46,295 nt of DNA from NCBI GenBank assembly GCA_947630625.1, contig CANRIL010000020.1, forward strand, positions 1 to 46,295, read 5' to 3'. Below, piece after piece: positions 1-7,683 of the stretch (position 1 is the stretch's first letter; each line of letters starts with the position of its first letter). Below the pieces are notes generated by a model. The model ran no database searches. It was not told the origin of the DNA and saw only the letters and a program-made list of their open reading frames with translations. The DNA comes from an uncultured Clostridia bacterium. Its GTDB lineage: Bacteria; Bacillota; Clostridia; Oscillospirales; CAG-272. The translations under genes were made by a program, and so were the position numbers.

Positions 1-4
1 CCTA

Positions 5-33
5 TTGCAAAGCGAACAAATGTTTGCTATAAT
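5..33 (+). promoter_or_regulatory. SOS-box promoter
   Basis: A -35 TTGCAA (5-10) and a -10 TATAAT (28-33) are separated by 17 bp. The spacer and -10 border hold CGAACAAATGTTTG (13-26), a near-perfect palindrome that fits the Firmicutes LexA box (CGAAC-N4-GTTYG/C). LexA bound here would block the promoter, so transcription is expected to be DNA-damage inducible. It reads toward the leader hairpins and the HTH gene at 258. Confidence 0.75.
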
Positions 34-40
34 ATACCTG

Positions 41-162
41 CAACCGAATATGAACTCTATTCGAGCAAGCGGAGAGAATCGGTAACGATTGGACTACCAA
101 GCGCCGTGCGAGTCAGAATGATACGGGATAGCTGTATCATTTTGGAGCCACGGCGTTTTTTA
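41..162 (+). ncRNA. Candidate SOS-controlled leader or small RNA
   Basis: The predicted transcript from the SOS promoter starts near 41. It contains a 5-bp stem closed by a GTAA (GNRA) loop (77-90), then a nested structure: an outer stem of 7 bp (102-108 with 149-155) enclosing a second 7-bp stem (118-124 with 134-140), followed by a T-run (156-162). No convincing ORF over 15 codons lies inside, although an 11-codon ATG frame begins at 50. It could be an attenuated leader of the gene at 258 or an independent RNA. No known RNA family was recognised. Confidence 0.4.
102..162 (+). terminator. Nested intrinsic terminator or attenuator
   Basis: A CGCCGTG / CACGGCG stem with an internal ATGATAC / GTATCAT hairpin is followed by six T residues. 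It sits between the SOS promoter and the first gene, so it would either end a small RNA or attenuate the downstream gene. Confidence 0.6.
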
Positions 163-257
163 TTCGACAGCCGGCACGGTGAAATAAGACTTTTTCTATG
201 CTCCCCTTTTGCTTGAGTTTTCATATTTATTATCAGCAAACAAAAAGGAGCTTTGCT

Positions 258-1112
258 ATGCCGCTTGATACAACTTTACTCGACCTTGACCGCGTTCCCA
301 CGCTTGACGAACTGAAAGAATTTTTCAGAAAACACGATTGGTCTGCGGCAAAGATTTCCGAGCCTAAGTCGAGGGACGCGGATAAAGTCGCCGGGATGAA
401 AGAGATCAAAGAGATCATGGATGCGGAATTTGAAAAGATCGTCCGCGAAAAAGGTCTTGGCGCAGCGTCAAAATATTATGAGAATAAAACACGCGTGGAG
501 AGCGGCGGCGGGAATGTCATTTCCGGTCAGGGCAATCCTCTGCTTGAACTGCGCGACAGCACGGAAGATTTGATTTCCGACGCCGTATATGAGATCGCTG
601 TCAATCACGACGACATGCTTGATGAAATTTTCAGCCAATTCGATTTTGACGATCCCGACCTTGAGCAAAAAGCGGACGCGTTTCTGCACAACGCCGTCGG
701 AACGATGCTCGACGTCATGGAATATGAAGAGCTTGCAAAGCTGATACACGAAATGTCTGCATTTGAAGATTTCAACTCAAATGTTCACCCAAATTATCGC
801 GGCATGGAACACGAACGCAGTTGGTATCATATCGACACAAAGCATCCTACCCTTCCCGACCCCGACGTTGAAGACCTGATCCGTCAGCAAAATCCGAATC
901 CCGCAGATGTCGCCATATCGAATATTATGATTCAGGATTTTTTGAAAACTCTCGATAAAAAGGACAAAACCATCCTGAAAATGATGATGGACGGATACAC
1001 GCAAGCCGAGATTGCAAAGACCTTAGGTATGGCAAACAACAGCGGCGTGTCAAAGAGAATTGCGAAGCTGAGATCTGAATTTATCAGAAAGACAGGCATA
1101 AATATAGAATAA
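258..1112 (+). CDS. HTH protein with sigma-70 region-4-like C terminus
   Basis: A 284-residue soluble protein. The ATG at 258 is chosen because AAAGGAG lies 7 nt upstream; a longer frame from 198 has no such site. The last ~55 residues resemble sigma region 4 or a LuxR-like HTH (DKKDKTILKMMMDGYTQAEI, then a second helix ending near the C terminus), which suggests DNA binding or a sigma-like regulator. The acidic N-terminal ~220 residues match no family I recognise. It is followed by a strong terminator and lies next to the mobilisation module, downstream of an SOS promoter. It is plausibly a regulator of the element, but its target is unknown. Confidence 0.6.
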   Translation: MPLDTTLLDLDRVPTLDELKEFFRKHDWSAAKISEPKSRDADKVAGMKEIKEIMDAEFEKIVREKGLGAASKYYENKTRVESGGGNVISGQGNPLLELRDSTEDLISDAVYEIAVNHDDMLDEIFSQFDFDDPDLEQKADAFLHNAVGTMLDVMEYEELAKLIHEMSAFEDFNSNVHPNYRGMEHERSWYHIDTKHPTLPDPDVEDLIRQQNPNPADVAISNIMIQDFLKTLDKKDKTILKMMMDGYTQAEIAKTLGMANNSGVSKRIAKLRSEFIRKTGINIE

Positions 1113-1125
1113 ATAAAACATGCTG

Positions 1126-1169
1126 CGGCGCCGATCTTGAAAAAAGGTTGGCGCCGCTTTTTCTTTTTG
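1126..1169 (+). terminator. Intrinsic terminator
   Basis: A perfect 8-bp stem GCGGCGCC (1126-1133) / GGCGCCGC (1151-1158) is followed by TTTTTCTTTTT. It ends the HTH-protein transcript. Confidence 0.9.
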
Positions 1170-1291
1170 AAAAAATTTTGATCTCAGGAATAATTTGCCC
1201 CCGGTTATCCCTTTATATAGTGGGGCGAAAAAAATTCTGAAAGCGTAAATACTGTTTTTGAACGCCCACATTATTACACAGCATACGACGG

Positions 1292-1320
1292 GACCGACGA
1301 AAAATTCGCCGGTCTTTTCT
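1292..1320 (+). terminator. Hairpin with T-run ahead of the mobilisation genes
   Basis: GACCG and CGAA pair with TTCG and CGGTC across a short loop, followed by TTTTCTT. It lies just upstream of the DUF3847 gene and probably insulates it or acts as a leader attenuator. Confidence 0.6.
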
Positions 1321-1401
1321 TATGCAAAAAAGGAGTTGATGCCATCGCTCATTTCAATGCAAAATCTAAAAAACGCCGGAAGGCAGAAAGGAGGAACCCG
1401 A

Positions 1402-1617
1402 ATGACGGAAGAAGAAAAGAAGCTCATGCAGGCAAAGCATCGGCTTGAGGAAGCGCGGGCGCGGGACAGGGTCAAGGAACGCAAGGAGCGGACCCGACGG
1501 CTGATCCAGGAAGGTGCGATCCTGGAAAAGGTATTTCCGTGGGCAAGCGACATCGAAGATTTAGCGAAGTTGGAAGCAAAGCTCTATGACATTTCTCGAA
1601 GGACACCGGATTGCTGA
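1402..1617 (+). CDS. DUF3847 family small mobilisation-associated protein
   Basis: A 71-residue basic, helical protein (MTEEEKKLMQAKHRLEEARA at the N terminus, many Arg/Lys). AAAGGAGG sits 7 nt before the ATG at 1402; an in-frame upstream ATG near 1339 also has a site but gives an atypical N terminus. Length, composition and position immediately before a MobA/MobL relaxase match the DUF3847 family common on clostridial mobilisable elements. Its function is unknown. The charge and its position beside oriT suggest a relaxosome accessory or DNA-binding role (inference). Confidence 0.7.
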   Translation: MTEEEKKLMQAKHRLEEARARDRVKERKERTRRLIQEGAILEKVFPWASDIEDLAKLEAKLYDISRRTPDC

Positions 1618-1631
1618 CGCCATGCTTTCCC

Positions 1632-1768
1632 AAAGGGCGCACTTACTCACCACTTCGTCGGAACAAGCTCCGGCTCCTTCGCTTTCGTGCAAGCACGAAA
1701 GCTCATACGCCACGCTGTTCCTCCTCTTCCCCACAAAATCTACGATTTTGCGGGGTCCCCAGAGGGAC
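1632..1768. other. Candidate oriT of MOBQ type
   Basis: The minus strand of 1632-1648 reads GTAAGTGCGCCCTTT, which contains the MOBQ nic core TAAGTGCGCCCT known from RSF1010- and pSK41/pGO1-type plasmids. Next to it are a perfect 10-bp inverted repeat with a 2-nt loop (1681-1702), a CCCC..CAAAATC / GATTTTG..GGGG hairpin (1729-1755) and a GTCC / GGAC hairpin (1755-1768). The stretch between the DUF3847 gene and the relaxase has no convincing gene, which is the usual oriT position. Nicking would be on the minus strand. Confidence 0.75.
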
Positions 1769-1849
1769 AGTGGTGTGCCGTGCGCTCCTGCGGAGGGCTA
1801 AACAATGATCACTATATCGCTGTAAATAAATGGCAGGAGGTGATAACTC

Positions 1850-3508
1850 ATAGCGATATTTCATTTAGAAGCGAAGGCGATCACAAGAGGAAAAGGGCGG
1901 TCAGTCGTGGCTGCGGCGGCATATACGAGCTGCTCCAAGATCTACAACGACTATGACGGGCTCACTCATGATTACAGTCGGAAAGGCGGACTCAAATATT
2001 CGCGTGTCTTTTTGCCGACTCATGCCCCGCCCGAATGGACTGACCGCGCGGTACTGTGGAACGAGGTCGAGACGGCGGAGAAAACGAAAAACAGCCGCCT
2101 TGCCCGTGAGATCATCGTAGCTCTTCCGGTCGAGCTGACATTGGAACAGAACATCCGTCTCATCGAAGAATATGTAAAGACGCAATTTGTTGACGACGGC
2201 ATGTGCGCCGACGTCAGCATCCACGACACGGACGGTCATAATCCCCACGCGCATATTCTGTTGACGGTTCGACCGCTGAAGGAAAACGGCGGATGGCAGT
2301 CAAAGACGGAAAAAGAATATCTGTGCATCAGAGACGGTGTCGAGCAAGGCTTCACCGCCTCTGAATTTCTTTCAGCCCAAAAAGACGGATGGGAAAAGCA
2401 ATATCTTTACCTCGCGGACGGGATTAAGAAATATCTGCCGCCGTCGCAGGCAAAAGGATGCGAACGCATCTCAAAGTATCCGAAAAGCTCAAAGCTCGGC
2501 AGGCAAAATCAAATCTCGCAGAAGTGGAACAGCAAGGAGCAGTTGTTTGCATGGCGACGGGCGTGGGCGGAAGAAATGAACCGACACCTTGAGCTTGCCG
2601 GGCATTCGATCCGCGTCGATCACCGCAGTTTCAAAGCGCAGGGCATCGACCGTCAGCCGACGATCCACGAGGGCGTATTCGCTGCCCGCTGTGAACGCAG
2701 AGGACGCAAGTCCGACCGACGCGAGATCAACCGCTCGATCTTCAGAGACAACAGTGCGCTCGCTTATTGGGCGGAGGCCGTTATCGACCTCACAAAGGCG
2801 CTCGTTATGCTTATCCCGGTCATCGCAAACCTGTTGGAAGCGATCCGCACTCAGCTTATAATTCTCGTTTACGATTGGAAATACAATCACGGAAAAATGA
2901 GCGAAAAGCGGGACGACATCGCGCGCATGAAAAGAGCCGTTCCGTATATCCGCGCAAACAGCACCGTTTTGGAACAGAAGCGAACCGAAAAAGCGGAGCT
3001 TGAAGCGGTACTACAGCACATACCGAAGATTCGGAAGAAGAAGCGCAAGGAAATCGAGGCAAAGATCTACGGTATAAACGAAGAAATCTCCGAGCTTGAA
3101 GCGGAGCTCAGCCGTCTCGGCCAAATCGCCGGGAGCACTGTCGAGGATGCGGAAAGAAGGATCAGGGCGGTCGAGGGACAGTTGAACCGACTTGAAAAAT
3201 GGGATGAAAGCCTTGACGAAGCTATCGAAGAGGCAATCGAACAGTTCCGGGCAAAAAAAGCGGAGGCGGCTGATTGCGATCAAACCGAACTCAACGATGA
3301 CCGCAAAAAGCTCCGCCCGCAGAAATATGGCGAGGCTTATGACACTATTGAGGAGCAATACGGAATATGCGATATGAGCCGACTGCTCGCAAGTCAGAAA
3401 AACGCTGCAAAACTGCTCGGCGAAGAACCCGACGATAAAATCGTATTTCCAAAGCCCGAAATTAAAAAGCCGGCGGTGAAAAAGCACAGAGACGACATTG
3501 AAATATAG
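1850..3508 (+). CDS. mobA: MobA/MobL-family (MOBQ) relaxase
   Basis: The conjugative relaxase that would nick oriT. Reading from ATA at 1850 gives 552 residues, starting AIFHLEAKAITRGKGRSVVA, the family-typical N terminus. The metal-binding motif GH-NPHAH-I has H130, H133 and H135, with H125 just before. The C-terminal half is a charged coiled coil (about 340-470). There is no helicase or primase domain. No ATG, GTG or TTG precedes the conserved N terminus in frame, because a TAA lies two codons upstream. The first standard start is GTG at 1907, which would delete part of the conserved first strand. AGGAGG at 1835-1840 lies 9 nt before the ATA. The gene sits directly after oriT and before a parB-like gene. 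Confidence 0.88.
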   Translation: MAIFHLEAKAITRGKGRSVVAAAAYTSCSKIYNDYDGLTHDYSRKGGLKYSRVFLPTHAPPEWTDRAVLWNEVETAEKTKNSRLAREIIVALPVELTLEQNIRLIEEYVKTQFVDDGMCADVSIHDTDGHNPHAHILLTVRPLKENGGWQSKTEKEYLCIRDGVEQGFTASEFLSAQKDGWEKQYLYLADGIKKYLPPSQAKGCERISKYPKSSKLGRQNQISQKWNSKEQLFAWRRAWAEEMNRHLELAGHSIRVDHRSFKAQGIDRQPTIHEGVFAARCERRGRKSDRREINRSIFRDNSALAYWAEAVIDLTKALVMLIPVIANLLEAIRTQLIILVYDWKYNHGKMSEKRDDIARMKRAVPYIRANSTVLEQKRTEKAELEAVLQHIPKIRKKKRKEIEAKIYGINEEISELEAELSRLGQIAGSTVEDAERRIRAVEGQLNRLEKWDESLDEAIEEAIEQFRAKKAEAADCDQTELNDDRKKLRPQKYGEAYDTIEEQYGICDMSRLLASQKNAAKLLGEEPDDKIVFPKPEIKKPAVKKHRDDIEI

Positions 3509-3602
3509 CAAATGCAAAAACGGCGCGCTGTTTGCCGGGCACATATACGAGTACAAATCGAGATGAAAAACAGCACAAATAAAAATTACGGAGGTATTGA
3601 CT

Positions 3603-4495
3603 CTGAAAAACGAAAAAGTTATTGAAACCAAAACCGAAGCCGCTTCCCCGAAAGCGAAATCACTCATCATTAAGATCGAAGACCTTGTTCCGTTCAAGGA
3701 TCATCCGTACAAGGTGATCGAAAACGAAAGCATGATCGAGCTGACCGAGAGCATAAGTGAACGCGGTATACTCAGTCCCCTGCTCGTCCGTCCGCTCGAA
3801 GGTGAAGACGGCAAGTACGAGATCATATCCGGACACCGTCGCTTTTTCGCGGCGCAGAAGCTCGGAATGAAGAAGCTCCCCTGCACCGTCCACTTTATCG
3901 ACCGCGACGCCGCCACGGTAATGATGGTCGATTCAAACTGTCAGCGCACGGAATTGCTACCATCTGAGAAAGCGAAAGCATACAAGATGAAAGTCGAGGC
4001 GCTTTCTCATCAAGGCAAAACTTCGGGACCGATGGTCCCGAACACAGATAAGGCAAGAACTACCGCAGAAGTAGGTTCGCAAAACGGCGATAGTTATACC
4101 GCCTCACCTATCTTGTTCCCGAGTTGCTCCAATACGTCGACGAGGGCAAGATCGGGCTGCGTCCTGCCGTCGAGATGTCATATCTTGACGAAGAAATCCA
4201 GCGCGACATCGTTGACCGCATCGACGAAAGCGGCGGCGAGGTGTTCCCTTCCCACGCGCAGACCCGCCGCATACGCGAGCGAGCCGCAGACGGCAAAATA
4301 ACATACGACGAGATCAAAGCTATCATGGACGAGCAAAAGCCGAATCAAACGGAAAAAGTAAAAATTCCCGCCGACGAGCTGAGAAGGCGAATCGGCAAAA
4401 ACATGACCGACGAGGCGTTTATCAAATATCTCTATGCTGCCGTTGATTACTACAAAAAATACCTTGAACGTCGGCGCGATCAGAACGCACGGTAA
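3603..4495 (+). pseudogene. ParB-like partition protein gene, frameshifted
   Basis: The N-terminal part (3603 to about 4097) has a clear ParB/Spo0J nuclease-like domain (ISERGILSPLLVRPL, ISGHRRFFAAQKLG, then DRDAATVMMVDSNCQRTEL). The reading frame then becomes nonsense and ends at 4301. The missing C-terminal part continues in another frame from about 4100 (RLTYLVPELLQYVDEGKI onward) to 4495. Compared with the family, about six to eight codons at the junction are gone, including the HTH recognition helix (normally S-R-x-x-x-R-Y-x-R-L). The start is also odd: GGAGG at 3590-3594 is 8 nt before CTG (3603) but only 2 nt before TTG (3597). It is probably inactive, or a sequencing or assembly indel. 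Confidence 0.8.
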
Positions 4496-4507
4496 GGAGG
4501 GCGGAAC

Positions 4508-4744
4508 ATGGAAATAAACAGCAATCGCACATTTGCGCAAAAATTTTCTATCGATAAAATAGGTGATGAGAAAGAATCCAAGTATGTCTTTGCGGCACTG
4601 AAGCTGATCGAGAGGCTTTATCACGACAAGCTGATCTCGGAGCGCGTTTTCGTGAACATTCTGAACGACTGCGCCGATATCGTCGATCTGTCGCAATTCG
4701 TCATTTACGAGGAGGAAAGAAAGGAGAATCAGAAAAATGTTTGA
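4508..4744 (+). CDS. Small recombinase-linked protein
   Basis: A 78-residue protein with an AAGGAGG site before its ATG. Its 3' end overlaps the recombinase start by 8 nt, so the two are translationally coupled. The mid and C-terminal part (YVFAALKLIERLYHDKLISE, then NILNDCADIV) looks like an amphipathic helical SHOCT-like fold with the usual K-L-I-S-E-x-x-F/Y pattern. No family is firmly recognised. The coupling suggests a directionality or regulatory partner of the recombinase (inference). Confidence 0.6.
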   Translation: MEINSNRTFAQKFSIDKIGDEKESKYVFAALKLIERLYHDKLISERVFVNILNDCADIVDLSQFVIYEEERKENQKNV

Positions 4745-6479
4745 CGACTTCGGAAAACGGCGGATCGTGATCTACGCGCGCGTATCCACCGAGCACAAGG
4801 AGCAGTTGGAAGCGCTCGAAAATCAGCTCGACTGGTACAAGCCCATTTTGGCGCTGAAGCCGGAGTGGGAGCTTTTGGGCCGCTATATCGACAAAGGCAT
4901 CACCGGCACTTCGGCGGAGAAACGGCCGCAGTTCATGAAGATGATCGAGGACGCGAAGCAGCGCAAATTCGATCTGATCATCACCCGCGAGGTATCGCGA
5001 TTCGCCCGAAACACGGTGGACACGCTTCAGTACACGCGTATGCTCAAGGAATACGGTGTGGAGGTCTTTTTTATCAACGACAACATCCGCACCTTCGACT
5101 GTGACGGTGAGCTTCGGCTCACCATCATGGCGACGCTGGCGCAGGACGAGAGCCGCAAAACGTCCGTCCGCGTGAAAAGCGGTTTGCAGACATCCATGAA
5201 CAACGGCGTGTTCTTCGGCAACGGGAATATCCTCGGATATGACCGCATCGAAACTCACATCGGCAACGAGAAAACCGTGGAGTTCCGCATAAATCCCGAG
5301 CAGAGCAAAACGGTTCGGATGATCTTCGACATGTATCTGAGCGGCGACGGGCTGACAAAGATCAAGTACCGGCTGGAGCAGGCGGGACGGCTGACTTCGA
5401 CCGGAAAAACAAACTGGTCCGAATCTGTCATTTCCCATGTGCTGAAAAACACGTTTTACTGCGGGATCATCACATACCACAAAGAGTTCACACCCGATTA
5501 TCTGAAGCAGAAGAAAATCAAAAACTACGGCGAGATCGAGCTCACGCAGGTCAAGGGACGGCATGAGCCGATCGTTACCGTGGAAGAATATGAAAGGGTC
5601 ATGAAAATTATGGCATCCAAAAAGCATCAGCTCAAAAACCTCAAAACAGGTCGGCAGACACCGGTGACAAAAGGCAAACGCCCGCGCCATGACGTGTGGG
5701 GCAGGCTGCTCGAGTGTTCATGCGGACACAAATTCAGCAAACGCGTATGGACAAGGACGAACGGCGTGGTGAATCCCGCCTACCTGTGCTACGCACAGAT
5801 GCGCACCGGCTCGTATCAGACGCGGAAAAACAAAGGGCTTCCGCTCGACGGCATATGCGACACGCCGATGATCCCGGAGTGGAAGCTGCAAATGATGGCA
5901 AACATCATCTTCCGCAACTTCCTGAACGACAAGGAGCGTGTGCTGGAGATCGCAAACTCCCTGCTCCGGGATCATATCGCCGACGACAGCAAGGAACAGG
6001 AAGACGGGCGTCTTCTGGAAGAGAAAAAAGCGGAATTGGAGCGACTGCGGCGCAAGCGCGAAAACCTTGTTGATATGCGGGCGGACGACCTGATCTCCAA
6101 AGAAGAATTTCAAAGGCGCGTCGCCCCGATTGACAAAGACATCGGACAGGCGTATAATTTTATCAGGGAATCGGAAAGCGCTCAGAACGACGACAAAGAG
6201 GTCGTCAACTACGAAGAAAAGCTGACGGTTTTGCAGTACGCTCTGGAGAGATACACCGACTTTGACAAGCAGGAAGACGTGCCGCCGGAGGTCGTTGAGG
6301 CATTCGTGGAGAAAATCGTTGCCTCGAAAGACGGCTTTGAGTGGTATCTGCGATTCGACGGCGACTCGGACAGCCCGCTGAAATGCTCATTTGACGGCAA
6401 GCGCAAGGAAAAAGCGACGCTCAATATTGCAGGGAATATTTTACCTCCGCTGAATGGACGCGACGCAGGCAGCTATTAA
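4737..6479 (+). CDS. Large serine recombinase (integrase of the element)
   Basis: A 580-residue site-specific recombinase. The N-terminal resolvase domain has the catalytic serine in IVIYARVSTEHKEQ (S17) and the FARNTVDTL and AQDESRKTS motifs. It is followed by a recombinase domain (about 155-280, including LGYDRIE and the YCGIITYHKEF strand), a Cys-rich zinc ribbon starting at CSCGHKFSK (about 326-380), a coiled coil (about 420-480) and a short tail. This architecture carries out attP x attB integration and excision of integrative elements and large transposons. The start ATG at 4737 has AAGGAG upstream. It is the last gene of the mobility module, so an attachment site is expected just beyond 6479, where a gene-tail fragment begins. 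Confidence 0.92.
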   Translation: MFDDFGKRRIVIYARVSTEHKEQLEALENQLDWYKPILALKPEWELLGRYIDKGITGTSAEKRPQFMKMIEDAKQRKFDLIITREVSRFARNTVDTLQYTRMLKEYGVEVFFINDNIRTFDCDGELRLTIMATLAQDESRKTSVRVKSGLQTSMNNGVFFGNGNILGYDRIETHIGNEKTVEFRINPEQSKTVRMIFDMYLSGDGLTKIKYRLEQAGRLTSTGKTNWSESVISHVLKNTFYCGIITYHKEFTPDYLKQKKIKNYGEIELTQVKGRHEPIVTVEEYERVMKIMASKKHQLKNLKTGRQTPVTKGKRPRHDVWGRLLECSCGHKFSKRVWTRTNGVVNPAYLCYAQMRTGSYQTRKNKGLPLDGICDTPMIPEWKLQMMANIIFRNFLNDKERVLEIANSLLRDHIADDSKEQEDGRLLEEKKAELERLRRKRENLVDMRADDLISKEEFQRRVAPIDKDIGQAYNFIRESESAQNDDKEVVNYEEKLTVLQYALERYTDFDKQEDVPPEVVEAFVEKIVASKDGFEWYLRFDGDSDSPLKCSFDGKRKEKATLNIAGNILPPLNGRDAGSY

Positions 6480-6493
6480 GACACAGGGGAAAT

Positions 6494-6631
6494 AATCCCG
6501 GCAAGCGCTTAAAAATCGCCAAGCTGACCGTCGATGAAGCGTATGCCCGAGAGTTTATCAAAACCGCGCCGAGCGTACACCACTTCAAGACGAGCCGTTG
6601 GAAGGATATCCGAATTGATATCTTGATCTGA
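6494..6631 (+). pseudogene. Gene-tail fragment A
   Basis: An in-frame stretch of about 45 codons without its own start, directly after the recombinase stop, ends in TGA at 6629-6631. The translation includes LKIAKLTVDEAYAREF and later VHHFKTSRWKDI. It resembles fragment B at 16159-16291 in pattern (x-K-x-A-K-x-T-x-x-x-x-A, then VH followed by W-x-D-I/V). It may be the 3' remainder of the gene into which the element integrated. The family was not recognised. Confidence 0.4.
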
Positions 6632-6646
6632 GACAATATTAAAACG

Positions 6647-6684
6647 AAATTCCCTCCGTTGTCATACAGCGGAGGGAATTTTGG
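6647..6684. terminator. Bidirectional terminator hairpin
   Basis: A perfect 12-bp inverted repeat AAATTCCCTCCG (6647-6658) / CGGAGGGAATTT (6670-6681) with an 11-nt loop, A-rich on one side and T-rich on the other. It separates the mobility module from the cargo genes. Confidence 0.85.
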
Positions 6685-6700
6685 AAAAAGAGATAAAATT

Positions 6701-7546
6701 ATGAATAAATGTACTGTTTCAACAGATGACATTTCCTTTTGGACGGGATTTTATAAAAATGACGATCCTATTACGTGGGCATCTGAAAAGGCCTATCTTG
6801 ATATGAATCGCACCATGACTTTTCGTGAGAGTGACAGTGGAAAAACAGAGAAAGAGAAACGTGCTATTCAAGAAAAGAGATACGACTATAGGGACAAGGT
6901 TACAAATATAATCAGTGATCGAATAGCTCAATCAAAAGAAAAATCTGATGATTTTGACACTTGGCACAAAGAAACCTGCAATATGATTATAGATTATTAC
7001 GGAAAAACACTTGATGATGGACAACTCATTCTTGTTTGCCGTAAAGGAAAAGAAAGATCAGTCAAAGGAACAACTTTATCAGTGGGTCAAGCGCAAAAAT
7101 GGTTGAATATGACTTTGAAATACTTATGGCTCCTTGACAGGCTTAACCTGTTGGAAGGTGATTCTTCTTCATTTGTCTGTAAATATCAGTTTTGTTTTCA
7201 TATTCCACTTGACAGCTACATAATTCGCTATGTTAAGCGTGAACCCAAATCAAATAAATGCAAGGATTTTCCGGAGGCAAACGGACTGCTAAAACCGTAT
7301 TCAATTGAAGGATTGAGCGGCAGCCAATGGAGCCGAATCGACGATTATGAAAGATATCTCAAATATCAAAAAGCTATTCGCGATGATTTGAGCTCACAAG
7401 GAAAATTGCCAATAGAATGGGAGCTTGAGCACTGGCACAAAGCCGTCGCGTATTACGATGAATTATCAAATCGCACATTTGCGCATGGAAGGACAACCTC
7501 GCTTTTAAGGGCGGAACAAGTCTGTCCAAAGCCTACAATCTTATAA
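6701..7546 (+). CDS. Unknown protein, C terminus probably replaced by deletion
   Basis: 281 residues from ATG 6701; a TTG-started extension from 6659 would begin inside the terminator hairpin and is rejected. It is charged, with no membrane segment. The mid region carries LSVGQAQKWLNMTLKYLWLL, a pattern I associate with uncharacterised proteins but cannot assign. From about 7490 the nucleotides match an AbiEii nucleotidyltransferase in a different frame, so the last ~18 residues are out-of-frame readthrough of that remnant and the native C terminus has probably been lost. A-rich codon use matches the following helicase genes and differs from the GC-rich chromosome to the right. Confidence 0.5.
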   Translation: MNKCTVSTDDISFWTGFYKNDDPITWASEKAYLDMNRTMTFRESDSGKTEKEKRAIQEKRYDYRDKVTNIISDRIAQSKEKSDDFDTWHKETCNMIIDYYGKTLDDGQLILVCRKGKERSVKGTTLSVGQAQKWLNMTLKYLWLLDRLNLLEGDSSSFVCKYQFCFHIPLDSYIIRYVKREPKSNKCKDFPEANGLLKPYSIEGLSGSQWSRIDDYERYLKYQKAIRDDLSSQGKLPIEWELEHWHKAVAYYDELSNRTFAHGRTTSLLRAEQVCPKPTIL

Positions 7547-7632
7547 AACGAATCTCTGAGGATATCGATCTTATCCTCGATATGCAGAATGTGATCTTCG
7601 GCGTAAAGCCAAGTTTATATACAATTTTGTGA
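7462..7632 (+). pseudogene. AbiEii-type nucleotidyltransferase toxin remnant
   Basis: Frame codons from about 7492 read DNLAFKGGTSLSKAYNLI, followed by SEDIDLIL. The GG-T-S-L-S-K and S-E-D-I-D-L motifs are the nucleotidyltransferase signature of AbiEii/MenT-like toxins (the GS and D-x-D elements). The frame is open only from 7462 to TGA 7630-7632, about 57 codons, has no start or RBS, and lacks the rest of the ~250-300-residue protein and any AbiEi antitoxin. It overlaps the 3' end of the preceding gene in another frame. Confidence 0.8.
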
Positions 7633-7683
7633 TATTAACCAAGTTGGCAATTGACTTGAAAAAACGACAAGAATTGCGGGTAT

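Noticed and set aside
50..85. Leader peptide of 11 codons (ATG 50)
   Set aside because: No ribosome site precedes it and no regulatory codon run is present.
198..257. N-terminal extension of the first gene from ATG 198
   Set aside because: No ribosome site; AAAGGAG is correctly placed for ATG 258.
4092..4301. Programmed ribosomal frameshift in the parB-like gene
   Set aside because: No slippery heptamer or downstream stem is visible, and codons of the recognition helix are missing, which fits a deletion better.
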